Under the pieces are notes generated by a model. That model had not been told where the DNA came from. It made no database searches and saw only the letters and a list, made by a program, of their open reading frames with translations. The position numbers were made by a program, and so were the translations under genes. A stretch of DNA of 33,828 bases from SXMI01 sp964391365 (GTDB lineage Bacteria > Actinomycetota > Acidimicrobiia > Acidimicrobiales > Microtrichaceae), in contig CAYMKW010000022.1 in NCBI GenBank assembly GCA_964391365.1, positions 1 to 33,828 on the forward strand. The letters are read 5' to 3'. Shown in pieces: positions 1-9,673 of the stretch (position 1 is its first letter; each line of letters opens with the position of its first letter).

Positions 1-22
1 CCAGGATCAAACTCTCCATCAA
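1..22 (-). rRNA. rrs: 16S ribosomal RNA, 5' end only (partial)
   Basis: The first 17 bases are the reverse complement of the universally conserved 16S 5' region (GAGAGTTTGATCCTGG, the 27F primer site). The gene therefore lies on the minus strand and leaves the window at position 1. Aligned by length with E. coli 16S, the mature 5' end should fall near position 22. Only the extreme 5' tip is present, so it cannot be used for taxonomy. The rRNA operon lies downstream of tyrS in the same direction. Confidence 0.93.
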
Positions 23-410
23 GATCTTGGTCACCGTCCCGAGGGTCGGTGACGTTCGATCGGAGAGCCGGCATCGGGCTGGCTGCCCTCTGCCGACTGG
101 CACAGTTCTGGCTACCTCCCGTGAGACGGGAGGTTGTCCGGAAAGTGCATATTGAATTGAAGGGTCGTCCGAGCACCGGTCTCCCAGCGCGCGGACGCCC
201 GCACTCGCCTTTTTGGCATCCTCTCTTCCGTTGTCAAGGATCGCTCGGCCTCCCGCAGGGGACCCAGCCGGAACGTGGAGCCGAGGCTGCCAGGGGTTCC
301 GGTACCTCGGTGACCAAGCGGTGCACCGGGGCGAGTGGCCAAGCTATCTGCACCCGTCGACGGAGTCAACTCGGGGCGGAGAGACGGGCGTCACCCAGCC
401 GAGTGTGTGC
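23..410 (-). promoter_or_regulatory. 16S rRNA leader and probable rrn promoter region
   Basis: No protein gene is convincing in this stretch between tyrS and 16S. On the minus strand a perfect TTGACA (-35 type) lies at 232-237, but no good -10 hexamer follows at 16-18 bases, so the promoter is tentative. A second weak candidate is CAATAT near 149-154. Just before the 16S end, a hairpin can form from GTCACCG (30-36) and CGGTGAC (47-53). The 11-mer at 26-36 is also perfectly complementary to 308-318. These could act in precursor folding or processing. A TGCACTTT stretch near 142-149 slightly resembles a boxA antitermination element. Confidence 0.5.
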
Positions 411-1706
411 TCAGCCGACGACCCGGAGGACGTGATGGGACTTCCGTCCCCGGGCCAGCAGGACGAACGACCCGGCGAGCAGGTCCGCCTCGTCCAGCAC
501 CGGCTCGCGGGCGGTGAGCGGGCGGCCGTTCACGGAGTAGCCCGCGAGGTTCCGTCGCACCTCCCCCTTCGACTTGGCGAGTTCCGACGCCGCGAGCAGC
601 TCGAGCACGTCGGCTCCCACCACCTCGGAGCGTGGGTGGCTGCTCGACGGCAGCTCGGTCGCCAGCAGTTCGAGACCGGCCGGGTCGAGGTCCAGCACCG
701 GTGCCCCGGTGAAGAGGACTGCGCCCGCCGCTTCTGCCGCAGCCACCGGCCCGGGTCCGTGGACCAGCGTGGTGACCTCCCGCGCCAGGCGACGCTGACC
801 CGTTCGGGAACCCGGGTCGAGTTGGTGCGCGGCCGCAATGGAACGGCACTCGTCGACCGGGAGGAGGGTCAGTCGCAGGAGGAGCGACTCCACGTCCTCG
901 TCGCCGACGTTGAGGAGGTGCTGGTACATGGCGAAGGGCGACGTCCGAGTGGCAGCGAGCCAGATGTTCTGCCCCTCGCTCTTGCCGAACTTCGTGCCAT
1001 CGGCCCGCACGATCAGAGGGGCCGTCAGCCCGTGCACGTGATCGCCCGTGCGGCGCCGTACCAGGTCGATGCCGGCGGTGATGTTGCCCCACTGGTCCGA
1101 GCCGGCGACCTGGAGGTCACATCCGTGCCGGAGGTGCAGTTCGAGGAAGTCGTTGGCCTGCAGGAGCATGTACGAGAACTCGGTGAAGGAGATGCCCGAC
1201 TCACGGGAGATGCGGCCCTTCACCGAGTCCTTGGCCAGCATCGTGTTGACGGTCACGTGCTTGCCGACGTCGCGCAGGAACTCGAGGACGCTCACTCGCT
1301 CCGTCCACGTCCGGTTGTCCACCAACGTGCCGGAGCCTCCGATGCCCAGATCGAGGAACTGCTCGAGCTGCGCCCCCAGGGCGGCACGGTTGGCATCGAG
1401 GACCTCGGCGTCGAGGAACTGTCGTTCCTCGCTCCGGCCCGACGGGTCGCCGATCATGCCGGTGGCGCCCCCGACCAGGGCGATCGGTGGATGCCCGGCG
1501 TCCTGGAACCGCCGGAGCAGCAGGATCGACTGCAGGTTCCCGAGATGGAGGGAGTCCGCCGTGGGGTCGAAACCGCAGTAGGTGGGTGTCGGGCCATCAG
1601 CCAGACGGGCACCGAGGGCCTCGAGATCCGTGGCGTCCTGCAGCAGCCCCCGCTCGACCAGATCGGTCAGGGTCGCAGCGGCACGATCGCTGTCCTGGCT
1701 CGGCAC
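411..1706 (-). CDS. tyrS: Tyrosyl-tRNA synthetase
   Basis: This class I aminoacyl-tRNA synthetase charges tRNA-Tyr in the cytoplasm. It is 431 aa, normal for the bacterial family. Visible motifs in order are YCGFDPTADSLHLGN (HIGH equivalent HLGN), the tyrosine-pocket block QVAGSDQWGN, and KFGKS (KMSKS equivalent). A C-terminal S4-like RNA-binding segment includes SKGEVRRNLAGYSVNGRPL. The start is GTG at 1706, preceded five bases upstream by a clear GAGGAGGT ribosome binding site. An in-frame start further upstream would add a low-complexity arginine-rich stretch without family similarity. The gene ends 388 bases before the 16S gene, in the same direction. Its divergent neighbour is a penicillin-binding protein. 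Confidence 0.97.
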   Translation of the reverse strand: MPSQDSDRAAATLTDLVERGLLQDATDLEALGARLADGPTPTYCGFDPTADSLHLGNLQSILLLRRFQDAGHPPIALVGGATGMIGDPSGRSEERQFLDAEVLDANRAALGAQLEQFLDLGIGGSGTLVDNRTWTERVSVLEFLRDVGKHVTVNTMLAKDSVKGRISRESGISFTEFSYMLLQANDFLELHLRHGCDLQVAGSDQWGNITAGIDLVRRRTGDHVHGLTAPLIVRADGTKFGKSEGQNIWLAATRTSPFAMYQHLLNVGDEDVESLLLRLTLLPVDECRSIAAAHQLDPGSRTGQRRLAREVTTLVHGPGPVAAAEAAGAVLFTGAPVLDLDPAGLELLATELPSSSHPRSEVVGADVLELLAASELAKSKGEVRRNLAGYSVNGRPLTAREPVLDEADLLAGSFVLLARGRKSHHVLRVVG

Positions 1707-1813
1707 GTGACACCTCCTCGGGCGACCGGATCGTAGCGCCGCACCCGGTCGCTGATCGCGGCACCGACAGCCTGCTGCCGGGCCGCTGCCGCCAACCTCG
1801 GCCGGCAGCACGG

Positions 1814-1819
1814 CACAAT
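1814..1819 (+). promoter_or_regulatory. Putative -10 element, leaderless start of the PBP gene
   Basis: CACAAT lies exactly six bases before GTG 1826, with no Shine-Dalgarno sequence between. This matches the -10/leaderless geometry seen at several other genes here. It is weaker than the TANNNT examples. Confidence 0.4.
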
Positions 1820-1825
1820 CATGGG

Positions 1826-4306
1826 GTGCGGGACGATCACGGGAACCGGCGTCAGCGGATCGGTGCCCGCCGTTCGGTGCCGTGGCGTCGGGCCACGATC
1901 ACCGTGGTCGCAACCGCAGCGGCCCTCCTCGGCCTGCCCGCGTGCGGCTCCGGCCGTGACGCTCCCCCGCTGGCGCTCCCCGTCAACGCCGAACCGTCGG
2001 TGCTGCTCGACGCGAATGGTGACGTCCTGACCGTGCTCCAGGAACAGAACCGACGGGTCGTGCCGCTCGCCGAGGTCCCCGTGAGCATGCGGGACGCGAT
2101 CGTCGCGATCGAGGACAGCCGCTTCTGGACCCACGACGGGATCGACGCGAGGGCCATCGCCCGGGCCGCCGGCGCCAACGCCCAGGCAGGCGGCGTGTCC
2201 GAGGGTGGATCGACGATCACGCAGCAGTACGTCAAGAACGCACTCCTGACACCCGAGCGGACCATCCAGCGCAAGCTCGAGGAGGCGTCGATCGCCCTGG
2301 CGCTCGAACGGAACTACTCCAAGGAGGTCATCCTCGAGCAGTACCTCAACACGATCTACTTCGGCGACGGTGCCTACGGGGTCGACGCGGCCGCGAGGAA
2401 CTTCTTCGGTGTCCCGGTCGCCCAGCTGTCCCTGGTGCAGTCGGCGCTCCTCGCCGGCCTGGTCCGTGCCCCCGGGACCTACGACCCACGGACCTCACCC
2501 GAGCGCGCGACCGAGCGCCGCAACCTCGTGCTGTCGAGGATGGAGGAACTCGGCATCGTCGATCCGGCCACTGCCGCCGCTGCCCGGGCAGAACCGCTGG
2601 TGCTGGCTCCACCTGCACCTCCTCCGGAGCAGCGGCCCTACCCCGCCCCCCACTTCGTCGACGAGGTGAAGCGATGGTTGCTGCAGGAGTCGGACCTCTT
2701 GGGCTCGACCGACGCCGAGCGCTACGTGAACCTCTACCGGGGCGGCCTGCGAATCACCACCACGATCGATCCGTACCTGCAGTTCCTCGCCGTGGCCGCG
2801 ATCAACCGGACGCTCCCGGACCAGGTGGTCAACCCGCGCACCCCTGACGCGGCGCTGGTGTCGATCGAACCGGGGACGGGCCACGTGGTGGCGATGGTCG
2901 GCGGCGCCGACTACTTCGGGTCGCACAGCTACCGGCAGGCCAACCTCGCCCGCGGGTCCGGTCGACAGACCGGGTCGACGTTCAAGCCGTTCGTCATGGC
3001 CGCAGCCCTCGAGAACGGTGTCCCGACGAGCAGGCGCTACGACGCTCCGGGGTCGGTCAGCCACCGACTGCCGGGAGGCGAGACCTGGGAGGTCTCGGGC
3101 GGAGCGCTCGGCGAGGCGACCATGGCCGAGTGCCTCGTCGTCTCGTCGAACACCTGCTTCTCGAACGTGATCCTGGACCCTGAGGTCGGTGCTGAGGCGT
3201 CCGTCGACGTGGCGAGGCGCCTCGGCCTCGACGACACGTCGCTCGACGAGAATCCCGCTGCCGTGCTGGGGACCAACGACGTCACGGTCGAGGACATGGC
3301 CACGGCCTACGCCACGCTCGCCAACGACGGAATCCACGTCGCACCCGTCTACGTGACCAGAATCGAGCGTTCCGACGGAACGCTCGTCTACGCACACCAG
3401 CATCGCCAGGACGTCGCCATCGACCCGGAGGTCGCCCGAGGAATGAGCGAGGTCCTCCCCGAGGTGATCAACCGTGGCACCGGGCGCGAAGCGGCGGTGG
3501 GCCGTCCCGCCGGAGGAAAGACCGGGTCGAGCGAGTTCAACGTGGACGCCTGGTTCTGTGGCTACGTCCGGCAGCTGGCGACGGCCGTGTGGGTCGGGTT
3601 CGCCGAGCCGCGGCGCGACGAAGACGGCAGCTTCCGCCCCGTCTCGATGTCACCGCCGAACACGCCCATCGAGGTCACCGGCGGCACCTATCCGGCTCGG
3701 ATCTGGGCCGCCTACACCGAGGCCGCGGTCCGGGACACCCCTCCGTTCCCGCTCTTCGATCCCAGCGCGATTCCGGCAGCCACCACCACCACGACCAGCC
3801 CCGCGCAGAACCCTGCGCTCGCCGAGCGGGTCGCTCCGCCCGAACGCAGCCCCGTCCCGGCCGTCGCAGGTCTCGAGGCCGATGATGCGGAGGACGAGGT
3901 CGAGGACGCCGGCTTCGTCGTGCGGGTCGTCCGGGCGCCCGGGCGCGGGTCTGTCGGATCCGTCGCCGCCCAGTCCCCACCGCCGGGAACGCAGCTCGCT
4001 TCCGGTTCCACGGTCGTTCTCGAGGTCATCTCCGGGCCTGCAGCCAGCGGGAGCGTCGTGCCGTCGTTGGTCGGACTCGACGGCGAACGGGCCCGTCGCC
4101 AGCTCCTCGATGCCGGGTTCGAGGTGATCATGGCTGCGTCCGGGAGCGCCGGGTCGGCCACGCCGGTCGGTTCGGTCATCTCCACCGAACCAGCAGCGGG
4201 CCAGCGATCGGAGGACGGAAGGATCCGCGTCGTGGTGGCTGCAGCTCCGGCGGTCACGACGACCGCTCCGCGGGCACCGACACCGGCGAACGGCCCCCGT
4301 GGTTGA
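1826..4306 (+). CDS. Class A penicillin-binding protein (glycosyltransferase + transpeptidase + 2 PASTA)
   Basis: This bifunctional peptidoglycan synthase polymerises glycan strands and cross-links stem peptides outside the membrane. From GTG 1826 it is 826 aa. The N-terminus has a basic stretch and one hydrophobic anchor (about residues 22-40) ending LPACGSG, which could also be read as an imperfect lipobox. The GT51 domain shows EDSRFWTHDGID, GGSTITQQYVKN and a QRKLEEASIALALE helix. The transpeptidase has STFKPF (near residue 383), SSNT and GGKTGSSE (near 563). A Thr/Pro linker leads to two C-terminal PASTA-like repeats (about 670-815), as in PonA-type actinobacterial enzymes. GTG 1877 is an alternative start. 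It is divergent from tyrS. Confidence 0.93.
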   Translation: MRDDHGNRRQRIGARRSVPWRRATITVVATAAALLGLPACGSGRDAPPLALPVNAEPSVLLDANGDVLTVLQEQNRRVVPLAEVPVSMRDAIVAIEDSRFWTHDGIDARAIARAAGANAQAGGVSEGGSTITQQYVKNALLTPERTIQRKLEEASIALALERNYSKEVILEQYLNTIYFGDGAYGVDAAARNFFGVPVAQLSLVQSALLAGLVRAPGTYDPRTSPERATERRNLVLSRMEELGIVDPATAAAARAEPLVLAPPAPPPEQRPYPAPHFVDEVKRWLLQESDLLGSTDAERYVNLYRGGLRITTTIDPYLQFLAVAAINRTLPDQVVNPRTPDAALVSIEPGTGHVVAMVGGADYFGSHSYRQANLARGSGRQTGSTFKPFVMAAALENGVPTSRRYDAPGSVSHRLPGGETWEVSGGALGEATMAECLVVSSNTCFSNVILDPEVGAEASVDVARRLGLDDTSLDENPAAVLGTNDVTVEDMATAYATLANDGIHVAPVYVTRIERSDGTLVYAHQHRQDVAIDPEVARGMSEVLPEVINRGTGREAAVGRPAGGKTGSSEFNVDAWFCGYVRQLATAVWVGFAEPRRDEDGSFRPVSMSPPNTPIEVTGGTYPARIWAAYTEAAVRDTPPFPLFDPSAIPAATTTTTSPAQNPALAERVAPPERSPVPAVAGLEADDAEDEVEDAGFVVRVVRAPGRGSVGSVAAQSPPPGTQLASGSTVVLEVISGPAASGSVVPSLVGLDGERARRQLLDAGFEVIMAASGSAGSATPVGSVISTEPAAGQRSEDGRIRVVVAAAPAVTTTAPRAPTPANGPRG

Positions 4307-4323
4307 GGAAGTGGCCCGGGGAG

Positions 4324-4346
4324 CGGCTGCAGGCAGAGCGCAGCCG
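4324..4346 (+). terminator. Possible hairpin terminator after the PBP gene
   Basis: Seven-base arms CGGCTGC and GCAGCCG flank a nine-base loop just after the PBP stop. There is no T run, so an intrinsic terminator is only possible. Confidence 0.3.
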
Positions 4347-4351
4347 GCTGG

Positions 4352-4357
4352 CATGCT
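4352..4357 (+). promoter_or_regulatory. Putative -10 element, leaderless start
   Basis: CATGCT is six bases before GTG 4364. No Shine-Dalgarno sequence is present. This geometry favours GTG 4364 over GTG 4358. Confidence 0.35.
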
Positions 4358-4363
4358 GTGGCC

Positions 4364-4933
4364 GTGAGTCACGACACCGATCAACGGACCAACGTCGCCT
4401 CCGTCGAGGACGACGGGCCGCGACGCAGCCGTCGGCAGGTCATCTCGTTCGTCGCCGCGGGTTCGTTCAGCGCGTTCGTGGTGGGCATGTGGCTCTACGC
4501 GTTCTTCATCTACGACCCGGGGCTCAAGGTCGACGAACTGGCGGATCGGACGTTCCCGATCGCCGCCGAGCGGATCTGCGCAGCCGGCCGGAGCGACGTG
4601 GACGCCCTCCCGCCGGCGAACGTGTCGAGGTCGGCAACGGAACGCGCTGAGGTCATCGACAGCGCCAACGCCCGTCTCCGCGCCATGATCGCGGAACTCC
4701 GTGCCGCCGTGCCTGCGGACCAGGGTCGCGTCACCAGTGGAGTCAACGAGTGGCTCGACGACTGGACCACCTACGTCGACGACCGTCAGGCCTACGCCGA
4801 CGGCCTCCGCTCCGATCCGCAGACCCGGTTCACCGAGACCGTGAAGGCGAACCGGCAGGTGTCTCGTGCGGTGGACGGGTTCGCCGAGGTGAACCGGATG
4901 GAGAGCTGCTCCACCCCGGGCGACGTGGGCTGA
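4364..4933 (+). CDS. Single-pass membrane protein of unknown function
   Basis: This is a 189 aa protein that I do not recognise as a named family. An acidic and then arginine-rich cytoplasmic head (about residues 1-25, RRSRR) precedes one strong transmembrane segment (about 26-50, with SFVAAGSF and MWLYAFFIY). The positive-inside rule puts the remaining ~140 residues outside. That part looks helical, with two cysteines (in ERICAAG and MESCSTPG) that could form a disulfide. Composition is typical of the window, so there is no sign of transfer. Its position directly after a class A PBP suggests a cell-envelope role, but that is inference. GTG 4358 is an alternative start. Confidence 0.75.
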   Translation: MSHDTDQRTNVASVEDDGPRRSRRQVISFVAAGSFSAFVVGMWLYAFFIYDPGLKVDELADRTFPIAAERICAAGRSDVDALPPANVSRSATERAEVIDSANARLRAMIAELRAAVPADQGRVTSGVNEWLDDWTTYVDDRQAYADGLRSDPQTRFTETVKANRQVSRAVDGFAEVNRMESCSTPGDVG

Positions 4934-4948
4934 CGGTCCGAGCCCACG
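4924..4948. terminator. Bidirectional hairpin between convergent genes
   Basis: Perfect 8-base arms CGTGGGCT and AGCCCACG with a 9-base loop overlap the stop of the upstream plus-strand gene and lie just beyond the Nudix stop. Position and strength fit a shared terminator, though no T tract is present. Confidence 0.5.
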
Positions 4949-4957
4949 ACGGCCCGA

Positions 4958-5590
4958 TCACGAGCCGTCGACAGGTCCGCAGGCCAGGTGCTCCAGCGCC
5001 GGACGAGCCGCTGCGGCGAGCCGCAGGATGCCGACCTCGTCCACGAGTCCGGCCAGGCCGGACGGATCGACCCATCGGAGCGCCTCCGACTCGTGGTTCC
5101 CGACCGGCTGGGACCCGGCGGGTGCCAGCACGAGGAAGCGCAGGTCGAGGTGGAGGTGCTCGCCCAGCGAATCGCCGTGGTCCACGGCGTGGACATCGAG
5201 GTCGATCGCCGGCACGACGACCCGGAGCCCCTCGATCCCGGTCTCCTCGATGGCCTCACGGAGCGCGACGTTCGCCAGGTTGGTGTCACCGTCGGCGTGA
5301 CCGCCCGGCTGCAGCCATCGCTGCAGCTTCCGGTGGAACAGGACCAGCACCTCACCCGAACCCTCCTCGACGACGAGCGCCGACCCGGTCAGGTGACCGG
5401 GCGTGCACGTCCGCTCCGCCAAGGAGGAGCCGAGTTCGTCGAGCAGTTCCAGGACCTGCAGCCGGGCTGGTTCGCACTCCGGCGCCAGTCGGGCATCGAC
5501 GAGCGCAGCGCGTGCCGGCGCGGGGTTGGAGTTGACCCCGAGGGACGGATCATCGGCGTCCAGGACCACCCACGGCCCGGATCCGTTCAC
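4958..5590 (-). CDS. Nudix hydrolase
   Basis: This is a 210 aa protein with a C-terminal Nudix fold that hydrolyses nucleoside diphosphate-linked compounds; the substrate cannot be told from sequence. The Nudix box reads GGHADGDTNLANVAL followed by REAIEETGI. The REUxEExGU core is intact, but the first glutamate of the canonical GX5E element is a threonine. The HADGDxNL variant is, from memory, common to an actinobacterial subfamily. The N-terminal ~60 residues are a helical extension. The start is GTG 5590, 46 bases after the argH stop on the same strand, so it may be read through from the arginine operon, but nothing ties it functionally to arginine synthesis. It ends convergently at a strong hairpin. 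Confidence 0.85.
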   Translation of the reverse strand: MNGSGPWVVLDADDPSLGVNSNPAPARAALVDARLAPECEPARLQVLELLDELGSSLAERTCTPGHLTGSALVVEEGSGEVLVLFHRKLQRWLQPGGHADGDTNLANVALREAIEETGIEGLRVVVPAIDLDVHAVDHGDSLGEHLHLDLRFLVLAPAGSQPVGNHESEALRWVDPSGLAGLVDEVGILRLAAAARPALEHLACGPVDGS

Positions 5591-5636
5591 TCGGGAACCA
5601 CCCGTCGTGAGCCGGTGCGGGCGCGTGCCGGCAGGC

Positions 5637-7057
5637 TCATCGTGGGGGAACGGACAGCCGTGCCCGCTCGGCTGCGAGCCGCTCGCTGAGTGACGCCAAC
5701 TGGATCGCCACCGGCACTGGTCCCGCGCCGCCCGGAGTCGTCCTGCGCCGTACCGATTCCCCGGGGGCGAGCAGCCCGACCGCACGCTCCCCCAGCGCCG
5801 GTTCGGCTCGGACCAGATCGACCAGCGGGATGTCGTCCTCCAGGGACCGCCGCACGAGCGCACCCACCACGGCGTGGGCCTCGCGGAACGGAACACCGTC
5901 GAGCACGAGGAACTCGGCCAGGTCGGTTGCCGATGCATGGGGGGAATCGGCGGCATCGGCCATGCGCCCCGTGCGGAACTCGAGGGTGCGGTACACACCA
6001 CCGAGGGCTCCGAGCGCCAGACGGACGGTGTCGAGGGCGTCGAAGACCGGTTCCTTGTCCTCCTGCAGATCCCGGTTGTAGGCGAGCGGCAGTCCCTTGA
6101 GCGTGGCGAGGAATCCCGCCAGGTCGCCGATCAGGCGGCCGGACTTTCCCCGTGCCAGCTCCGCAACATCAGGGTTCTTCTTCTGCGGCAGCATCGACGA
6201 TCCGGTGGCGTAGGCGTCATCGAGCCTCACGAAACCGAACTCGTCGGTGCTCCAGACGACCAGCTCCTCGCCCAGTCGGGACAGGTGGACCCCGAGGAGA
6301 GCGCACACGAAGAGCGTCTCGGCGGCGAAGTCGCGATCGGAGGTGGCGTCCAGGGAGTTGTCGAAGACGGCGGAGAACCCTGCGTCCGCGGCGGTGGCCG
6401 CAGGATCGAGCGGCAGGGACGAGCCGGCCAGCGCGCCTGCGCCGAGCGGCGAGACGTCGCAGCGTCGCCGGCAGTCGGCGATCCGATCGACATCGCGGAG
6501 CAGCGCCCAGGCGTGCGCGCCCAGGTGGTGCGCGAGCAGCACGGGCTGCGCCTGTTGCAGGTGTGTGTAGCCGGGCAGGTACGCGGCGTCCGCTCCGGTG
6601 CCGGCCTCCTGCGCCCGGTCGACCAGCACCGATGCCAGGTCGAGGACGCGGCCGGCAACGACACCGAGTTCACGGCCGACGTAGCGACGGAACGCCGTGG
6701 CGACCTGGTCGTTGCGGGATCGACCCGTGTGCAGCTTGCCGCCGGCCGGCCCGACGAGCTCCGTGACCCGCCGTTCGATGGCGGTGTGGACGTCCTCGTC
6801 GCTGGCCACGAAGCGGAGATCTCCCGCTCGGAACTCCATCTCGACAGCATCGAGGCCACCGAGCATCGCACCGAGCTCATCCTCGCTCAGGAGACCCGCG
6901 CGGCGGAGCCCACGGACGTGCGCCTTCGAGCAGGCGACATCATCGACGAGGAGTCGCTGGTCGTACTCCAGGCTGCCGGTGAAGGCGACGAGTTCCTCGG
7001 CCGGTGAGACGTCGAACCGCCCGTGCCAGAGCTGGCCCCGGGCGGTGTCATCGGCGC

Positions 7058-7061
<4 letters not shown>
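5637..7061 (-). CDS. argH: Argininosuccinate lyase
   Basis: This catalyses the last step of arginine synthesis, splitting argininosuccinate into arginine and fumarate. It is 474 aa, the usual length. The superfamily signature GSSMLPQKKNPD is intact, as are HTGRSRNDQVAT and LPGYTHLQQAQP (catalytic His). The start is GTG 7061, whose first bases overlap the argG stop as GTGA, implying translational coupling. The conserved region begins WHGRFDVSPAEE soon after this start. It is the terminal gene of the argCBDFRGH operon. Confidence 0.97.
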
Positions 7062-8251
<1,190 letters not shown>

Positions 8252-8294
8252 GTTCTCCTCCGTCCTGCTTCGTTGCTCGTCGTGTTCCCCGGGC

Positions 8295-8759
8295 TCAGCC
8301 GAGGCCGGCCAGGTCGGCCATGGTGGCGCACAGGTCCGCACCGCGGCCCGCTCGCGCCACGACCAGGACGGTGTCGTCACCTGCGACCGTGCCGACGACG
8401 TCGTCCATCCCGTTCCGATCGATCGCCGAGCCGACCACGTGGGCCGATCCCGGCGGTGTCCGCAGGACCACGAGGTCACCTGAACGGTCGATGTCGACCA
8501 CCCAGTCGCCGACGACCCGCCGCAGGTGTTCCTCGGGGGCGACCTGCTCGCGGGGCAGCTCGGGCACGGCGTAGACGGGTTCGCCTCCGCTCATGCGCAC
8601 CTTGATGGCACCCAGCTCCTCGAGGTCGCGCGAGACGGTCGCCTGGTTGACCGTCACACCCGCCGCTGCGAGCAGTTCGACGAGCTGCGACTGGTTGGAG
8701 ACACGGTGCTCCTCGAGCAGCTTGGAGATGCGGTGCTGGCGCTGCTGCTTGGTCGTCAC
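8295..8759 (-). CDS. argR: Arginine repressor ArgR/AhrC
   Basis: This is the arginine-responsive hexameric transcription regulator of the surrounding operon. It is 154 aa. The N-terminal winged helix-turn-helix includes HRISKLLEEHRVSNQSQL and NQATVSRDLEELGAIKV. The C-terminal arginine-binding and oligomerisation domain includes the signature GTVAGDDTVLVVAR. The start GTG 8759 overlaps the argF stop in a GTGA tetranucleotide. It probably autoregulates its operon through the ARG boxes upstream of argC. Confidence 0.96.
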   Translation of the reverse strand: MTTKQQRQHRISKLLEEHRVSNQSQLVELLAAAGVTVNQATVSRDLEELGAIKVRMSGGEPVYAVPELPREQVAPEEHLRRVVGDWVVDIDRSGDLVVLRTPPGSAHVVGSAIDRNGMDDVVGTVAGDDTVLVVARAGRGADLCATMADLAGLG

Positions 8760-9673
8760 GGCACCTCCCCCCGGGAGTCCGGGTCCAGCAGGAACGTGAA
8801 CAGCCCACGGGCCGTGTGGAGGCGATCGTGGGCCTGGCTCCAGATCCGGCTGGACGGCCCGTCCAGCACCTCGTCGGTCGCCTCGTCCCCTCGGTGTGCG
8901 GGAAGGCAGTGGAGGAACACCGCCCGGTCCGCCGCGAGGCCGAGGAGTTCGGCGTCGACACGCCACGGAGCGAACACGGCGGTGCGGGCGGCCTGCTCCT
9001 GCTCCTGACCCATCGAGTACCAGGTGTCGGTGTAGACGACGTCAGCACCCGCAACGGCCCGACGCGGGTCGGCCTCGACCTCGACCGTCGCCCCGGCCGC
9101 TGCGATCCGGTCACGGTCGGCGACGGAGAAGCCGTACTCCTCCGGGCCCGACCACACGAAGGTCGCACCCACGAGCGAGCAGCCGATGGCGAGCGACCGG
9201 GCGACGTTGTTGGCGTCGCCCACGAAGACCACGCGCAGACCGGACAGCGAGCCGAACTCCCGCCGGATCGTGAGGAGGTCGGCCAGCGTCTGGATCGGAT
9301 GGGCGTCGTCGGAGAGCAGGTTGACGACCGGCACGGCCGATGCCTCGGCCAGGCGCTCGAGCACCGAGTGCGCATAGACCCGGGCACCGAGGAGTCGGCC
9401 CATTCCGGAACACAGGCGCGCCAGGTCCTCGGCGGACTCCCGACGGTCGATCCCGACCTCGTCGCCCAGCAACGCCACCGGGTGTCCGCCCAGCTGACTC
9501 GTTGCCATCTCGACGGAGGTCCGGGTCCGGGCCGAGGGCTTCTCGAAGAGGAACACCGCACCCGACCCGGCCAGCAGGTCCGAGCGTGGTGGGGCGAGTG
9601 AGAGGTCCAGGACGTGGAGCACCTCGGACGGCGCCAGGTCGTCGATCTCCAGGAAGTGACGGACTGGACTCAC
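8756..9673 (-). CDS. argF: Ornithine carbamoyltransferase
   Basis: This makes citrulline from ornithine and carbamoyl phosphate. It is 305 aa. Key motifs are FEKPSARTRTS (carbamoyl-phosphate site), HPIQTLADLLT, and the ornithine signature FLHCLPAHRGDEATDEV, which separates it from aspartate carbamoyltransferase. The start GTG 9673 overlaps the argD stop as GTGA. An open frame continues far upstream in the same phase, but that part is antisense-like low-complexity sequence over argD and is not part of the protein. Confidence 0.97.
   Translation of the reverse strand: MSPVRHFLEIDDLAPSEVLHVLDLSLAPPRSDLLAGSGAVFLFEKPSARTRTSVEMATSQLGGHPVALLGDEVGIDRRESAEDLARLCSGMGRLLGARVYAHSVLERLAEASAVPVVNLLSDDAHPIQTLADLLTIRREFGSLSGLRVVFVGDANNVARSLAIGCSLVGATFVWSGPEEYGFSVADRDRIAAAGATVEVEADPRRAVAGADVVYTDTWYSMGQEQEQAARTAVFAPWRVDAELLGLAADRAVFLHCLPAHRGDEATDEVLDGPSSRIWSQAHDRLHTARGLFTFLLDPDSRGEVP

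Noticed and set aside
213..1736. Plus-strand open frame of about 500 codons over tyrS
   Set aside because: Shadow of tyrS, with no recognisable motif.
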